A stretch of DNA of 7,028 nt from NCBI GenBank assembly GCA_029986975.1, contig DALTWR010000050.1, positions 1 through 7,028 of the forward strand, read 5' to 3'. This document shows, piece after piece, positions 1-6,907 of the stretch. The notes beneath the pieces are model-generated. The model ran no database searches. It was given only the letters and a program-made list of their open reading frames with translations, and was not told where the DNA came from. Source of the DNA: Methanocorpusculum sp. GTDB lineage: Archaea > Halobacteriota > Methanomicrobia > Methanomicrobiales > Methanocorpusculaceae. Made by a program: the position numbers and the translations under genes. How positions within the stretch are numbered: position 1 is the first letter of the stretch; each line of letters begins with the position of its first letter.

Positions 1-1853
1 TCAACCAGTTTTATCTCTCCTTTTTCAAGACGGTTGAGATACGGTGAGGGCGCAAGCCGCTTTGTTGTACTCGTTTCTGCGCACGACATATAGAGTGCCT
101 CTTCTGCGGTCTGCAGCGCTGCTGCAAAGTTTTCGGATTCAAGTTTTTCCTGCGTTTCCCAGAGGCTGGAGCAGAGTTCTTTTGTCTCCTCTGCGGTAAA
201 GGGGGATAACGTCTGCATGATGTTTGGGAGATGTTCTGCAGACAGTCCCATCATGAATACGTGCTTTGCAGAAAGGTTTCCTGCGTTTCGTATTTTTTCT
301 GCTCTGATAGAAGACGTTTTATCCGCAGGTGCGGCATTAATCCGTTTCTTTGCGGCAAAATGGCGGATGTGGCGGGTGAATTCGGAAAACGAGACCTTTA
401 TCTCCCCTGCAGGTTTTCGGGAGATCTGACTCAGATACTCGAAGAGGTAATTCTGTGCCTTATCCTGATAACTGCGTTCAACCCAGCCGGATGAAGAAAG
501 CCACTCTTTTAAGAGACGGCTCCACTCGGCAAAGGTGCGTTTTGCAGGCTTCGCGTCGCCTCTGACTGATTCAATCCAGCTGAGGAGAGTTTCGATGTTT
601 GCAAAGTATGCAGCAAACCTATCTCTGAACTCTGCACGGATTTCTTTCTCACCTGTCTTTTTGTTCGTCGTGGTGAGTTTTGCTTCCACACCCAGCCACT
701 CGTTTTTCTTCTCACGAACTCCGGCAACAACAGATACCTGCGCAAGGATTCCGGGCGTAAGTTTCAGGTATCTGTTTTCTCTTTCGCAGGAGAAATGTCC
801 TGCCGCAGTAAAGTACGGAGATGAGATGATTGTCTGCAGATCTTCTAAGGAGAAGTCGTTTTCTGCAGCGGAAAGTACTGATATAATACTCTGCATCGCG
901 GGGGCTGATGAAAGAGGCGTGCCGCATCCGGATGCGGTAATTATTAGAGGGTAAACTTCTGCTGCGGACTTTCCTTCAGCTTTTGGTGCGAACTCCTCAG
1001 GGTAGCGGCAGTAGATATCAGACATGGTATCTGCAATCCGCTCTCCCGCATCAGAACTTCCCGGATAGAGTATTAAGATGTCGTTTGGAGAGATGCCGTT
1101 TTCAATGAGCGATGCTGCTTTGTCGAGAACGGCTTCTGCCTCATCGCGTGATGTCGGGTATCTTTCCATGGAGACATGGGAAATCTTCGGAAGAGTCATC
1201 TCATACTTCGGAGTCCTGAACTCAGTTATGGCGGCTGATTCTGCATGCTCAAATTTCTCCTCAGTGTACCCGCGAACCGCATCAAGCAGCCGCTGAAGGA
1301 GAGGGTTTGCGGGGTGGATGTGATAGATTACCGCATGAGATACGGGGTTGTTCTGCAGAATCTCAACTGCTTTTTCAAGGATGCCGATTCTGTCAAGGAG
1401 GGTATTTCCGCAGAGTTCTTCATACTTTGAAAATATGTCGGCGAGGATTTTGTGCTTCTCGGATTTGTCTTTGAATGCTTCTAAGGATATGTCCTGCTGT
1501 CTGAAGAAGTTGTATCGTCCGATGAGTTCATTGATGAAGGATATGGGTATCTGTTTTTTGCCGTTGTTAGATAAGGGGGATTTCTTTACTATTGAGTCGA
1601 AGATGATGAGCTGTTCGTCGAGTTTCAGGAATTGTATTTCGGGGCAGTGTTCTGATACAAGTTTTTCTGCAAAGCTGCCGAGTGTTGTTATGTGGTCACT
1701 GAGTACAGGGGTTTTGAGTTCCCTGATTACGGCATCTTTTGCAGCAGAGTTTTCAACAAAGAACCAGACGTCTTCGGGGCTGTTGTCTGCGAGATATTGT
1801 TTCCAGATTTGTATTGCATCAGATAATGTATGGGATTCGGTTATGAGTGTCAT
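1..1853 (-). CDS. AddB/RecB-like nuclease-helicase subunit, 5' part (C-terminus beyond window edge)
   Basis: The minus-strand frame stays open for 617 codons from ATG at 1853 to the window edge, so the gene is real but truncated by the window. The predicted protein fits the AddB/ATP-dependent nuclease subunit B family, which works with an AddA/UvrD-type helicase in processing double-strand DNA ends. Three regions support this. Residues about 230-262 look like a UvrD-type 2A domain (SRDEAEAVLDKA, then a G-I-S-P-N-D-I-L-I-L-Y stretch). Residues about 310-345 have the family pattern of PLSSAP, a helical segment and SSPYF. Near residue 532 lies VFMMGLSAEHLPN, the equivalent of the AddB 'VFVxGLxEGxFP' strand, followed by FAAALQTAEEALYMSC and APSPYLNRL (about 580-610), which in this family lead into the C-terminal PD-(D/E)XK nuclease and Fe-S cysteines. 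That nuclease part would lie beyond position 1. No Walker A motif is present at the N-terminus, unlike Bacillus AddB. No Shine-Dalgarno precedes the ATG and no alternative start lies just upstream. The family call is by motif pattern only; an inactive-helicase RecC-like protein is the main alternative. Confidence 0.78.
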   Translation of the reverse strand, partial: MTLITESHTLSDAIQIWKQYLADNSPEDVWFFVENSAAKDAVIRELKTPVLSDHITTLGSFAEKLVSEHCPEIQFLKLDEQLIIFDSIVKKSPLSNNGKKQIPISFINELIGRYNFFRQQDISLEAFKDKSEKHKILADIFSKYEELCGNTLLDRIGILEKAVEILQNNPVSHAVIYHIHPANPLLQRLLDAVRGYTEEKFEHAESAAITEFRTPKYEMTLPKISHVSMERYPTSRDEAEAVLDKAASLIENGISPNDILILYPGSSDAGERIADTMSDIYCRYPEEFAPKAEGKSAAEVYPLIITASGCGTPLSSAPAMQSIISVLSAAENDFSLEDLQTIISSPYFTAAGHFSCERENRYLKLTPGILAQVSVVAGVREKKNEWLGVEAKLTTTNKKTGEKEIRAEFRDRFAAYFANIETLLSWIESVRGDAKPAKRTFAEWSRLLKEWLSSSGWVERSYQDKAQNYLFEYLSQISRKPAGEIKVSFSEFTRHIRHFAAKKRINAAPADKTSSIRAEKIRNAGNLSAKHVFMMGLSAEHLPNIMQTLSPFTAEETKELCSSLWETQEKLESENFAAALQTAEEALYMSCAETSTTKRLAPSPYLNRLEKGEIKLV

Positions 1854-1876
1854 TATCTTTTGTATGGGTTTTAGTG

Positions 1877-1886
1877 TGATAAATAG
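1877..1886 (-). promoter_or_regulatory. TATA-like box for the AddB-like gene
   Basis: On the minus strand the gap contains CTATTTATCA, a fair archaeal TATA box. Its centre lies about 28 bases before the ATG at 1853. Archaeal transcription starts about 25-27 bases after the box centre, so the predicted transcript would begin at or within a few bases of the start codon. This fits the lack of any Shine-Dalgarno and suggests a leaderless mRNA. No convincing BRE is seen next to the box. The call rests on position and composition only. Confidence 0.35.
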
Positions 1887-1913
1887 ATGATGGATTTTTT
1901 GAAGGAGGATAGA

Positions 1914-1930
1914 ACAAAAAAGAAAAACCG
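1914..1930 (-). terminator. T-rich terminator after leuS
   Basis: Beginning 11 bases after the leuS stop codon, the minus strand reads CGGTTTTTCTTTTTTGT, two T runs separated by one C. Runs of T without a hairpin are the usual intrinsic termination signal of archaeal RNA polymerase. It lies between leuS and the TATA-like box of the next gene, which supports leuS being the last gene of its transcript. Confidence 0.6.
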
Positions 1931-1940
1931 AAATTGTGAT

Positions 1941-4733
1941 TTACTCAATCACAATAGCCGGCTTAAACGGCAGCGCAGATTTTGCCTTCGGATGAGAAGT
2001 CTCTTCAGCGGCAACAATCTCCACATCAAGACCGCATTCCTTCTGCAGGAACTCAACAGCAGCCTTGAAAATCGGCATCTCATCAACGCCTTCCGCAATC
2101 GCTGAAACAAGCGACGGCGCAAGAGAGTGAACGAGTTTTACCGTCTGAAGAGCTGCATCAGATGCTTCCTTGCCTTTCTCGCGGAGAGACTGCTCAGCCA
2201 TCACAGACTTTACAATGTTGCGCTTGTCTTCTGCGGTTGCTACAATTCTGAAGACTTCCTTCTTCCACTGCGGAGAGATGATAAGGGTAACCTTCTTTGC
2301 CTGAATCTGAACCAGCTTTAAGATGGACTGGATATCTTCAAGAGTTCTCTGCAGGAGTTCTTCGGAAATCTCAACAGACTTATTGACCTTGGACTCATCT
2401 GCTGCCGGCCACTCTGCAAAGGAAACAAGTCCCTCGTGCCCGGTCTTCTTCCAGAGGGCTTCTGCAGTGTATGGAATAACCGGAGCCATAACGCGAATCC
2501 ACTCAGACATAACATCCTTTAAGACGGCACCCGGCTTTCCGTCGGCAAGGCGTCTTCTGTACCATGCAAGGTCTGAGACAACACCGTTGTATGCCTCCTG
2601 AAGTGCCTGACGGGTCTGGAACTGCTTAAAGCACTTAGTGGCTGCTGCAATTCTCTGCTGCATACGGGAAACTAACCAGGAATCAATCGGTGTGCTTCCT
2701 TCTGCGGATTCTGCATCGAGAACAAGCTGCCACATACGCTCAATCTGCTTCTTGACAGATAAGACCAGCTCATTTCTCCAGTCAAAGTCCTGCCACGGCT
2801 CGGCAGAACCTACAAGGAACATACGAACCGTATCTGCACCAAACTCGTTTGCTGCATCTTCGAGCAGGAACACGTTTCCTTTCGAAGAAGACATCTTCAT
2901 ACCGTTTAAAAGTCCCATACCAAAGACTACCATTCCCTTCGGCTGAAGCTCTGCAGGGAAGATTGCCTTGTGGTGGAACATCTGGAAGGTTAAGTGGTTC
3001 GAGATTAAGTCTTTTGCACTGAAACGGTAATCATACGGATACCAGTAGAGGAACTCGGCACGAAGGTCTTTTACCGTTGCTTCATCGACCGGAAGCTCTG
3101 CAGGGTTTCCTTTTCCAAGGAAGATGTAGTCAAAGACTGCAGGGGTCAGTTTTTCGGGCGCAATCTTTACAATCTTGTGAGAGATTGTATAGTATGCCAT
3201 GTAGATGGTAGAGTCCGACAGCGGTTCAAAGAGCCACTTCGGATCCCACGGAACATGCGTTCCAAGACCGACACGGCGGGAACACGGCCACTCACGGAGC
3301 CAGTCAATGGTACGCTCAAACTCGGCACGAACCTCCGGCGGTACGAGTTCAACATTCGGAAGAACCTCATGGACTTCTTTCTTCCACTCGGGGTCTCCAT
3401 AGTTGATGAACCACTGGTCGTCTAAGATTTTTACAAAGACACGGTTTCCGCAGCGGCAGATGACACGCTTCTGGCTCATTTCATGGAAGATAATAGAACC
3501 GTTTTCGGTGAACTCTTTGGTGACATCTTCACGTGCCTGACGAACAGATTTTCCTGCGTGTGCGCCGCAGTTCTCGTTGAGTTTTCCTTTGGAGAACTCT
3601 GCGGTGTATAACTCCTGCGTGAGTTCATCCATCTTCGGGTCGTCCTGATTCGGAATCTTGTTCTTCTCAACAATCTCCTGTGCAGGAACTTTGCCGTATC
3701 CGGGGACGGTGACTAAGGTGATTGGAGTAATGTCAGTGTATTTTCCCTGCTGCTGTAAGTCGCGGAGTGCGATGTAGTCAAACGGTGCGTGAGCCGGAAC
3801 GCTCATCACAAGACCGGAACCCATGTCTGAATCAACGAAGGATGCAGGTAAAATGCTGACTTCTTTTCCGGTGTAGATGTTGACTGCTTTCTTATCGATT
3901 AAGTCAGCGCCGGAGATAGTGCCAAGCTCTTTTATCTCATGCTTCTGCATCTTCAGTTTTTCAGCGGCTTCGGATGAAATAATCCACTTCTTACCGTCAA
4001 CTTCTGCTTTCAGATACAGAGTTGCCGGGTTTGCCCAGAGGTTGGTAACACCGAAAATAGTTTCTGGACGAAGGGTTGCACAGGGAATCTGGAACTCTCC
4101 GAACTGGAACATCACAAAGACGTAGTGCATGATTTCTGCGCTGTCGCCTTCAAGAAGGTCGTGGTCTCCAACCGGCTGGTCACAGTTCGGACAGTATCTT
4201 ACCGGATACTCGCCTTTCTGAACTTTGCCCTGACCGTAAACGTGAGTGTACTGCCACTCGATGAACTTGCTGTACTGCGGAATGATGGTGGTAAAGCGGC
4301 GTCTCCAGTCAATGGATAAACCAAGCTGCTGCATCACGCGCTGGTATTCGTCAGCAAAGTAGTTGACGATTGTTACCGGGTCGGTGAACTTTTCAAGAGT
4401 TTCTGCCGGAACACGGTATAAGCCGCCGTAGAGCTTTAAGGTCTTCTCATCTTTCTTGGCGATACGTTTTGCAATACCTAAGACAGGAGCACCTGTGACA
4501 TGGAATGCCATCGGGAATAAGACCTGCTTACCCTGCATTCTCCAGAACCGGGCAACGACATCAGGGATGATGTAGGTTCTGCCGTGTCCCACGTGCATCG
4601 CACCTGACGGGTACGGGAATGCAACGTTTACATACAGTTTATCTTTGTTCGGATTCGGATTCGATTCAAACTGCGGAATCCAGTTATTGCGGATTTCCGG
4701 TTCAATTTCACTCATTATCAGATTTTCAGCCAT
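1941..4733 (-). CDS. leuS: Leucyl-tRNA synthetase (archaeal type)
   Basis: This cytoplasmic class I aminoacyl-tRNA synthetase charges tRNA-Leu with leucine using ATP. It has 930 residues from the chosen start, in the usual range for archaeal LeuRS. In order it shows the HIGH-type motif HVGH (47-50) inside a stretch typical of archaeal enzymes ([20 protein letters not shown]); CPNC at 181-184 and CRCG at 426-429, a likely zinc-binding pair; the CP1 editing domain with the threonine-rich [12 protein letters not shown] (from 220), [15 protein letters not shown] (from 305) and its conserved Asp (about 319); [10 protein letters not shown] (about 484-493); and KMSSSKGN (613-620). An anticodon-binding helical domain follows, then a C-terminal tail ending PAIVIE. 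All catalytic and editing motifs look intact. I chose ATG at 4733 because AGGTG lies 6 bases upstream. The GTG at 4742 (three residues longer) overlaps that site, and ATG at 4715 has no ribosome binding site. The gene follows the PIN-ATPase gene by 20 bases, so co-transcription is likely. Confidence 0.97.
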   Translation of the reverse strand: MAENLIMSEIEPEIRNNWIPQFESNPNPNKDKLYVNVAFPYPSGAMHVGHGRTYIIPDVVARFWRMQGKQVLFPMAFHVTGAPVLGIAKRIAKKDEKTLKLYGGLYRVPAETLEKFTDPVTIVNYFADEYQRVMQQLGLSIDWRRRFTTIIPQYSKFIEWQYTHVYGQGKVQKGEYPVRYCPNCDQPVGDHDLLEGDSAEIMHYVFVMFQFGEFQIPCATLRPETIFGVTNLWANPATLYLKAEVDGKKWIISSEAAEKLKMQKHEIKELGTISGADLIDKKAVNIYTGKEVSILPASFVDSDMGSGLVMSVPAHAPFDYIALRDLQQQGKYTDITPITLVTVPGYGKVPAQEIVEKNKIPNQDDPKMDELTQELYTAEFSKGKLNENCGAHAGKSVRQAREDVTKEFTENGSIIFHEMSQKRVICRCGNRVFVKILDDQWFINYGDPEWKKEVHEVLPNVELVPPEVRAEFERTIDWLREWPCSRRVGLGTHVPWDPKWLFEPLSDSTIYMAYYTISHKIVKIAPEKLTPAVFDYIFLGKGNPAELPVDEATVKDLRAEFLYWYPYDYRFSAKDLISNHLTFQMFHHKAIFPAELQPKGMVVFGMGLLNGMKMSSSKGNVFLLEDAANEFGADTVRMFLVGSAEPWQDFDWRNELVLSVKKQIERMWQLVLDAESAEGSTPIDSWLVSRMQQRIAAATKCFKQFQTRQALQEAYNGVVSDLAWYRRRLADGKPGAVLKDVMSEWIRVMAPVIPYTAEALWKKTGHEGLVSFAEWPAADESKVNKSVEISEELLQRTLEDIQSILKLVQIQAKKVTLIISPQWKKEVFRIVATAEDKRNIVKSVMAEQSLREKGKEASDAALQTVKLVHSLAPSLVSAIAEGVDEMPIFKAAVEFLQKECGLDVEIVAAEETSHPKAKSALPFKPAIVIE

Positions 4734-4739
4734 ATTTGA

Positions 4740-4744
4740 CACCT
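4740..4744 (-). promoter_or_regulatory. Shine-Dalgarno that decides the leuS start
   Basis: The minus strand reads AGGTG, six bases, then ATG (4731-4733). AGGTG is a good complement to the 3' end of 16S rRNA at standard spacing. It overlaps the upstream in-frame GTG (4740-4742), so that GTG is unlikely to be the real initiator. The site lies in the 20-base gap after the PIN-ATPase stop, which would allow ribosomes ending on the upstream gene to restart on leuS. Confidence 0.65.
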
Positions 4745-4753
4745 ATAGTATTT

Positions 4754-6808
4754 TTAATCCACCGGCTTGAGTTTCAGGTCTTCTCCATCAGTGTACCGGC
4801 GCACCAGTTCAACAGCAATACTCGATGAACGTGCGAGATGAATTTCTCCGTGAGCATCCACCGTTGCGGTAAAGAGGTACTCTTTGCCGGAGAACAGGTC
4901 AACAATCTTTCCTGCGTGTTCCGGGCAGATGATGGATAACTGTTTCTTCTCGCTTCTAATCTTGAAGCCGAGGTTGTTTCCTGAAGCTTTCAGGACGTCC
5001 CCGGATAGGGTCTCCCTCCCCGGAAGGTCTGATAGCGGGCGCACATCAATTCCAACACCAACTTTATTCACAACTGAAGAAATGTTCTTGCCGGCTTTTC
5101 CAATCGCTGCAGGAACATCCATGTCTTCGATATAGACTGCTGCCTTGGAATCGGAAATCATGCGGACTACAATTTCTCCTCCGGTGAAGCGGCAGATTTC
5201 ATTTTGAATCTCCTTTTCGATAACAACCCATGCCGGATTGTCCTCGGTTACCTCGTAGGAAGGCATGGTATGAATTGCAGGAGTATCATGCTCTTCATCT
5301 GCTGCGGGCACTTCCTCTTCAGCCGCAGGCTGCGCCGCAGGTTCTGCTGCTGGTGCTGACACTGGTGCCGGCTGCGGTGCGGGGGCGGGAGCTGCAGCGG
5401 CTTTTGCTTCCTCTTTTGCTGCGGCGATGGTTTTTACCGGAGGCATCTCGACAAGACCTGCGGCAGGAGTGACCATGACTTCACCTTCGTAGCGGAAGGC
5501 TTCAGCAACGGTTTCTGCAGTATTGATATTGGTTAAACGAACAATAGGGCGAACCTGCGGATCGTTAATCTGCTCAAGGGCTTTTGGAACGCCGAAACCA
5601 ATTGAGACATTGTAGATTTCAGAGATGTCTCCGGTCTTTACAAAGACCATGGTTGAAACAATCTGCGGAATCAGGTTCAGGTCAACGAGACTTGCGAGGC
5701 GGATTAATGCATCAAGAGCTGACTTTGCATGAAGTCCCCCGATGACTTTAATGCCGGATAAGCGTAAGTCTGCAAAGACTGCAAGCTCTTCACTTCTGCG
5801 CATCTCATCAAAGACTACGTAGTCCGGACGAAGCAGGGTTAAGACCTCTCCTGCGGCAGCAATACTGCCGTCGAGCGAGGTGTACTGCGTAATCTTGTCA
5901 GCAACCATTAAGTCACGCGGAGACTCGATGGTTTTTACGATATAGTTTTCGCCGGATAAGTAGGTTGCAATATTCTGCTCAAGAGTGGATTTTCCAGAAC
6001 CGGGAGTTCCAACAACAAGCATTCCTGCGCTGTTCTTTAACTTATCTTTCAGTGCGGCTGCAAAGTTGTATGACTCGAAGGAAACCTCACGGATAGGTCT
6101 TGTGATGGTGACCTCGATGCCGTCAGAAAACGGCGGTCTGGTTGCAGTAATCCGCATAGAACCTATCTGCGATACGGTAACGCCGGGGAGTTCTGCTTCT
6201 ACAAATCCGTCCGGATGGCGTTTCGCACGCTCAAGACATTCCTGTGCAATGGTTCTGAGTTCGTATTCGCTGCACGGAGTTTCGCGGATGGTGACAAGTT
6301 TGGACTCTTTGATGGTTCCTTTACGTGCGTAGGGGGCAACACGTTCTTTTAAGTATACTGCAAAGGTGTTTTCATCAAAGAATTCATCGATTAACATGGG
6401 AGCGTTTGTGTCTCCGGCGTCGGACTTCAGGAAGACAACTTCAAGTCCTTTCGCTTTTGCGACCTGTGACTGAACGTAGTCGCTGGTTAAAAAGACCGCA
6501 TTGTTTTCGATGGCGACTTTGCGAATCATCGAGTCTATTTCTCCGCCGCCAGCGAGTTTGACCTGATCGAGTTTCGGGCGTTCGCCCACATATTTTAGAA
6601 CGATTTTACCCTCTGATGCAAAAGTACAGAGTTTCTGGAGTTCCGCAAGACCGGAAAATCCTATTTCACGCCCCTGATTAGCCTGTGCTTCGAGTTCAGC
6701 AAAGACTGCCTCGGGTATTATTATGGTTGCGCCAGCATATTCGCCTTTCTCGAGCAAGGCAGTGACGCGGCCGTCAATGACGACACTTGTATCTGGTACG
6801 ACTATCAT
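4754..6808 (-). CDS. PIN-domain/VapC-family ATPase with KH domain (PINA-like)
   Basis: This complete 684-residue protein belongs to the archaeal PINc/VapC-family ATPases. The N-terminal PIN domain (about 1-130) has a full acidic set: D6 in PDTSVVIDGR, E38, D92 in GGGEIDSM and D110 in FLTSD, so metal-dependent nuclease chemistry is possible. The central secretion-ATPase/PilT-like motor has Walker A GTPGSGKST (267-275), Walker B VVFDE (331-335) and a conserved GGLHAKSALD (357-366). A low-complexity Ala/Pro/Glu linker (about 461-505) leads to a KH domain with GKAGKN (570-575) in the GxxG loop, then a small beta-rich tail ending near 684. In Sulfolobus the related PINA is described as a hexameric ATPase that migrates Holliday junctions with the resolvase Hjc; the same role here is inference, and an RNA-linked role suggested by the KH domain remains open. 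An in-frame TAA at 6824-6826 makes ATG 6808 the first possible start after a stop; GTGA 7 bases upstream is a weak Shine-Dalgarno. leuS follows 20 bases after the stop. Confidence 0.93.
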   Translation of the reverse strand: MIVVPDTSVVIDGRVTALLEKGEYAGATIIIPEAVFAELEAQANQGREIGFSGLAELQKLCTFASEGKIVLKYVGERPKLDQVKLAGGGEIDSMIRKVAIENNAVFLTSDYVQSQVAKAKGLEVVFLKSDAGDTNAPMLIDEFFDENTFAVYLKERVAPYARKGTIKESKLVTIRETPCSEYELRTIAQECLERAKRHPDGFVEAELPGVTVSQIGSMRITATRPPFSDGIEVTITRPIREVSFESYNFAAALKDKLKNSAGMLVVGTPGSGKSTLEQNIATYLSGENYIVKTIESPRDLMVADKITQYTSLDGSIAAAGEVLTLLRPDYVVFDEMRRSEELAVFADLRLSGIKVIGGLHAKSALDALIRLASLVDLNLIPQIVSTMVFVKTGDISEIYNVSIGFGVPKALEQINDPQVRPIVRLTNINTAETVAEAFRYEGEVMVTPAAGLVEMPPVKTIAAAKEEAKAAAAPAPAPQPAPVSAPAAEPAAQPAAEEEVPAADEEHDTPAIHTMPSYEVTEDNPAWVVIEKEIQNEICRFTGGEIVVRMISDSKAAVYIEDMDVPAAIGKAGKNISSVVNKVGVGIDVRPLSDLPGRETLSGDVLKASGNNLGFKIRSEKKQLSIICPEHAGKIVDLFSGKEYLFTATVDAHGEIHLARSSSIAVELVRRYTDGEDLKLKPVD
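5294..5428 (-). other. Low-complexity Ala/Pro/Glu linker segment within the PIN-ATPase gene
   Basis: Residues about 461-505 are almost entirely A, P, E, Q, K and V, with stretches such as AAAAPAPAPQPAPVSAPAAEP followed by an acidic part. The DNA is locally richer in G+C and built of degenerate GCN/CCN codons, so it may expand or shrink between strains. It separates the ATPase motor from the KH domain and is predicted to be disordered; its composition suggests a flexible tether rather than a folded domain. Confidence 0.8.
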
Positions 6809-6840
6809 ATGATATTCACTATATTATGGAGTGCGCATTA

Positions 6841-6865
6841 GATATTATTTTAATGATGGTATAAG
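6841..6865 (-). promoter_or_regulatory. TATA-like boxes for the PIN-ATPase/leuS transcript
   Basis: The 99-base gap upstream of the PIN-ATPase is A/T-rich. On the minus strand, TTAAAATAATATC (6841-6853) is centred about 38 bases before the ATG and would put transcription start near 6820, giving a leader of about a dozen bases that holds the weak GTGA ribosome site. CTTATACC (6858-6865) is an alternative box that would give a leader of roughly 28 bases. A third match, CATAATATAG near 6819-6828, is too close to the start codon. No terminator-like T run follows the upstream gene, so read-through from it is also possible. Confidence 0.35.
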
Positions 6866-6907
6866 GGAGGAGTCTATCCTGAAATTACTTTACATCTGCC
6901 CAATAAT

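Noticed and set aside
535..954. 139-codon open frame on the plus strand
   Set aside because: It is antisense to the AddB-like gene, has no ribosome binding site and has shadow-like composition.
1348..1890. 180-codon open frame on the plus strand
   Set aside because: It lies opposite the AddB-like gene, whose frame is open for 617 codons and carries family motifs; the plus-strand product is Ser/Cys-rich and shows no recognisable domain.
1901..1910. GAAGGAGGAT, a strong Shine-Dalgarno match on the plus strand
   Set aside because: No plus-strand start codon with a plausible coding frame follows at the right distance; the bases lie in the gap between two minus-strand genes.
4740..4742. GTG as the leuS start, giving 933 residues
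   Set aside because: The GTG lies within the AGGTG that is well placed for the ATG at 4733, so the shorter protein is preferred.
4744..4756. A/T-rich stretch between the PIN-ATPase and leuS as a TATA box for leuS
   Set aside because: It is only about 11-23 bases from the leuS ATG, too close to drive a transcript that includes the start codon and its Shine-Dalgarno.
5985..6332. 115-codon open frame on the plus strand
   Set aside because: It is antisense to the ATPase core of the PIN-ATPase, including Walker A; no independent motif was seen.
6864..6871. GGGAGGAG on the plus strand, as if before a gene running off the right edge
   Set aside because: No ATG/GTG/TTG follows at suitable spacing, the downstream plus-strand frame read from it soon stops, and the minus strand there codes for the nucleotidyltransferase tail.
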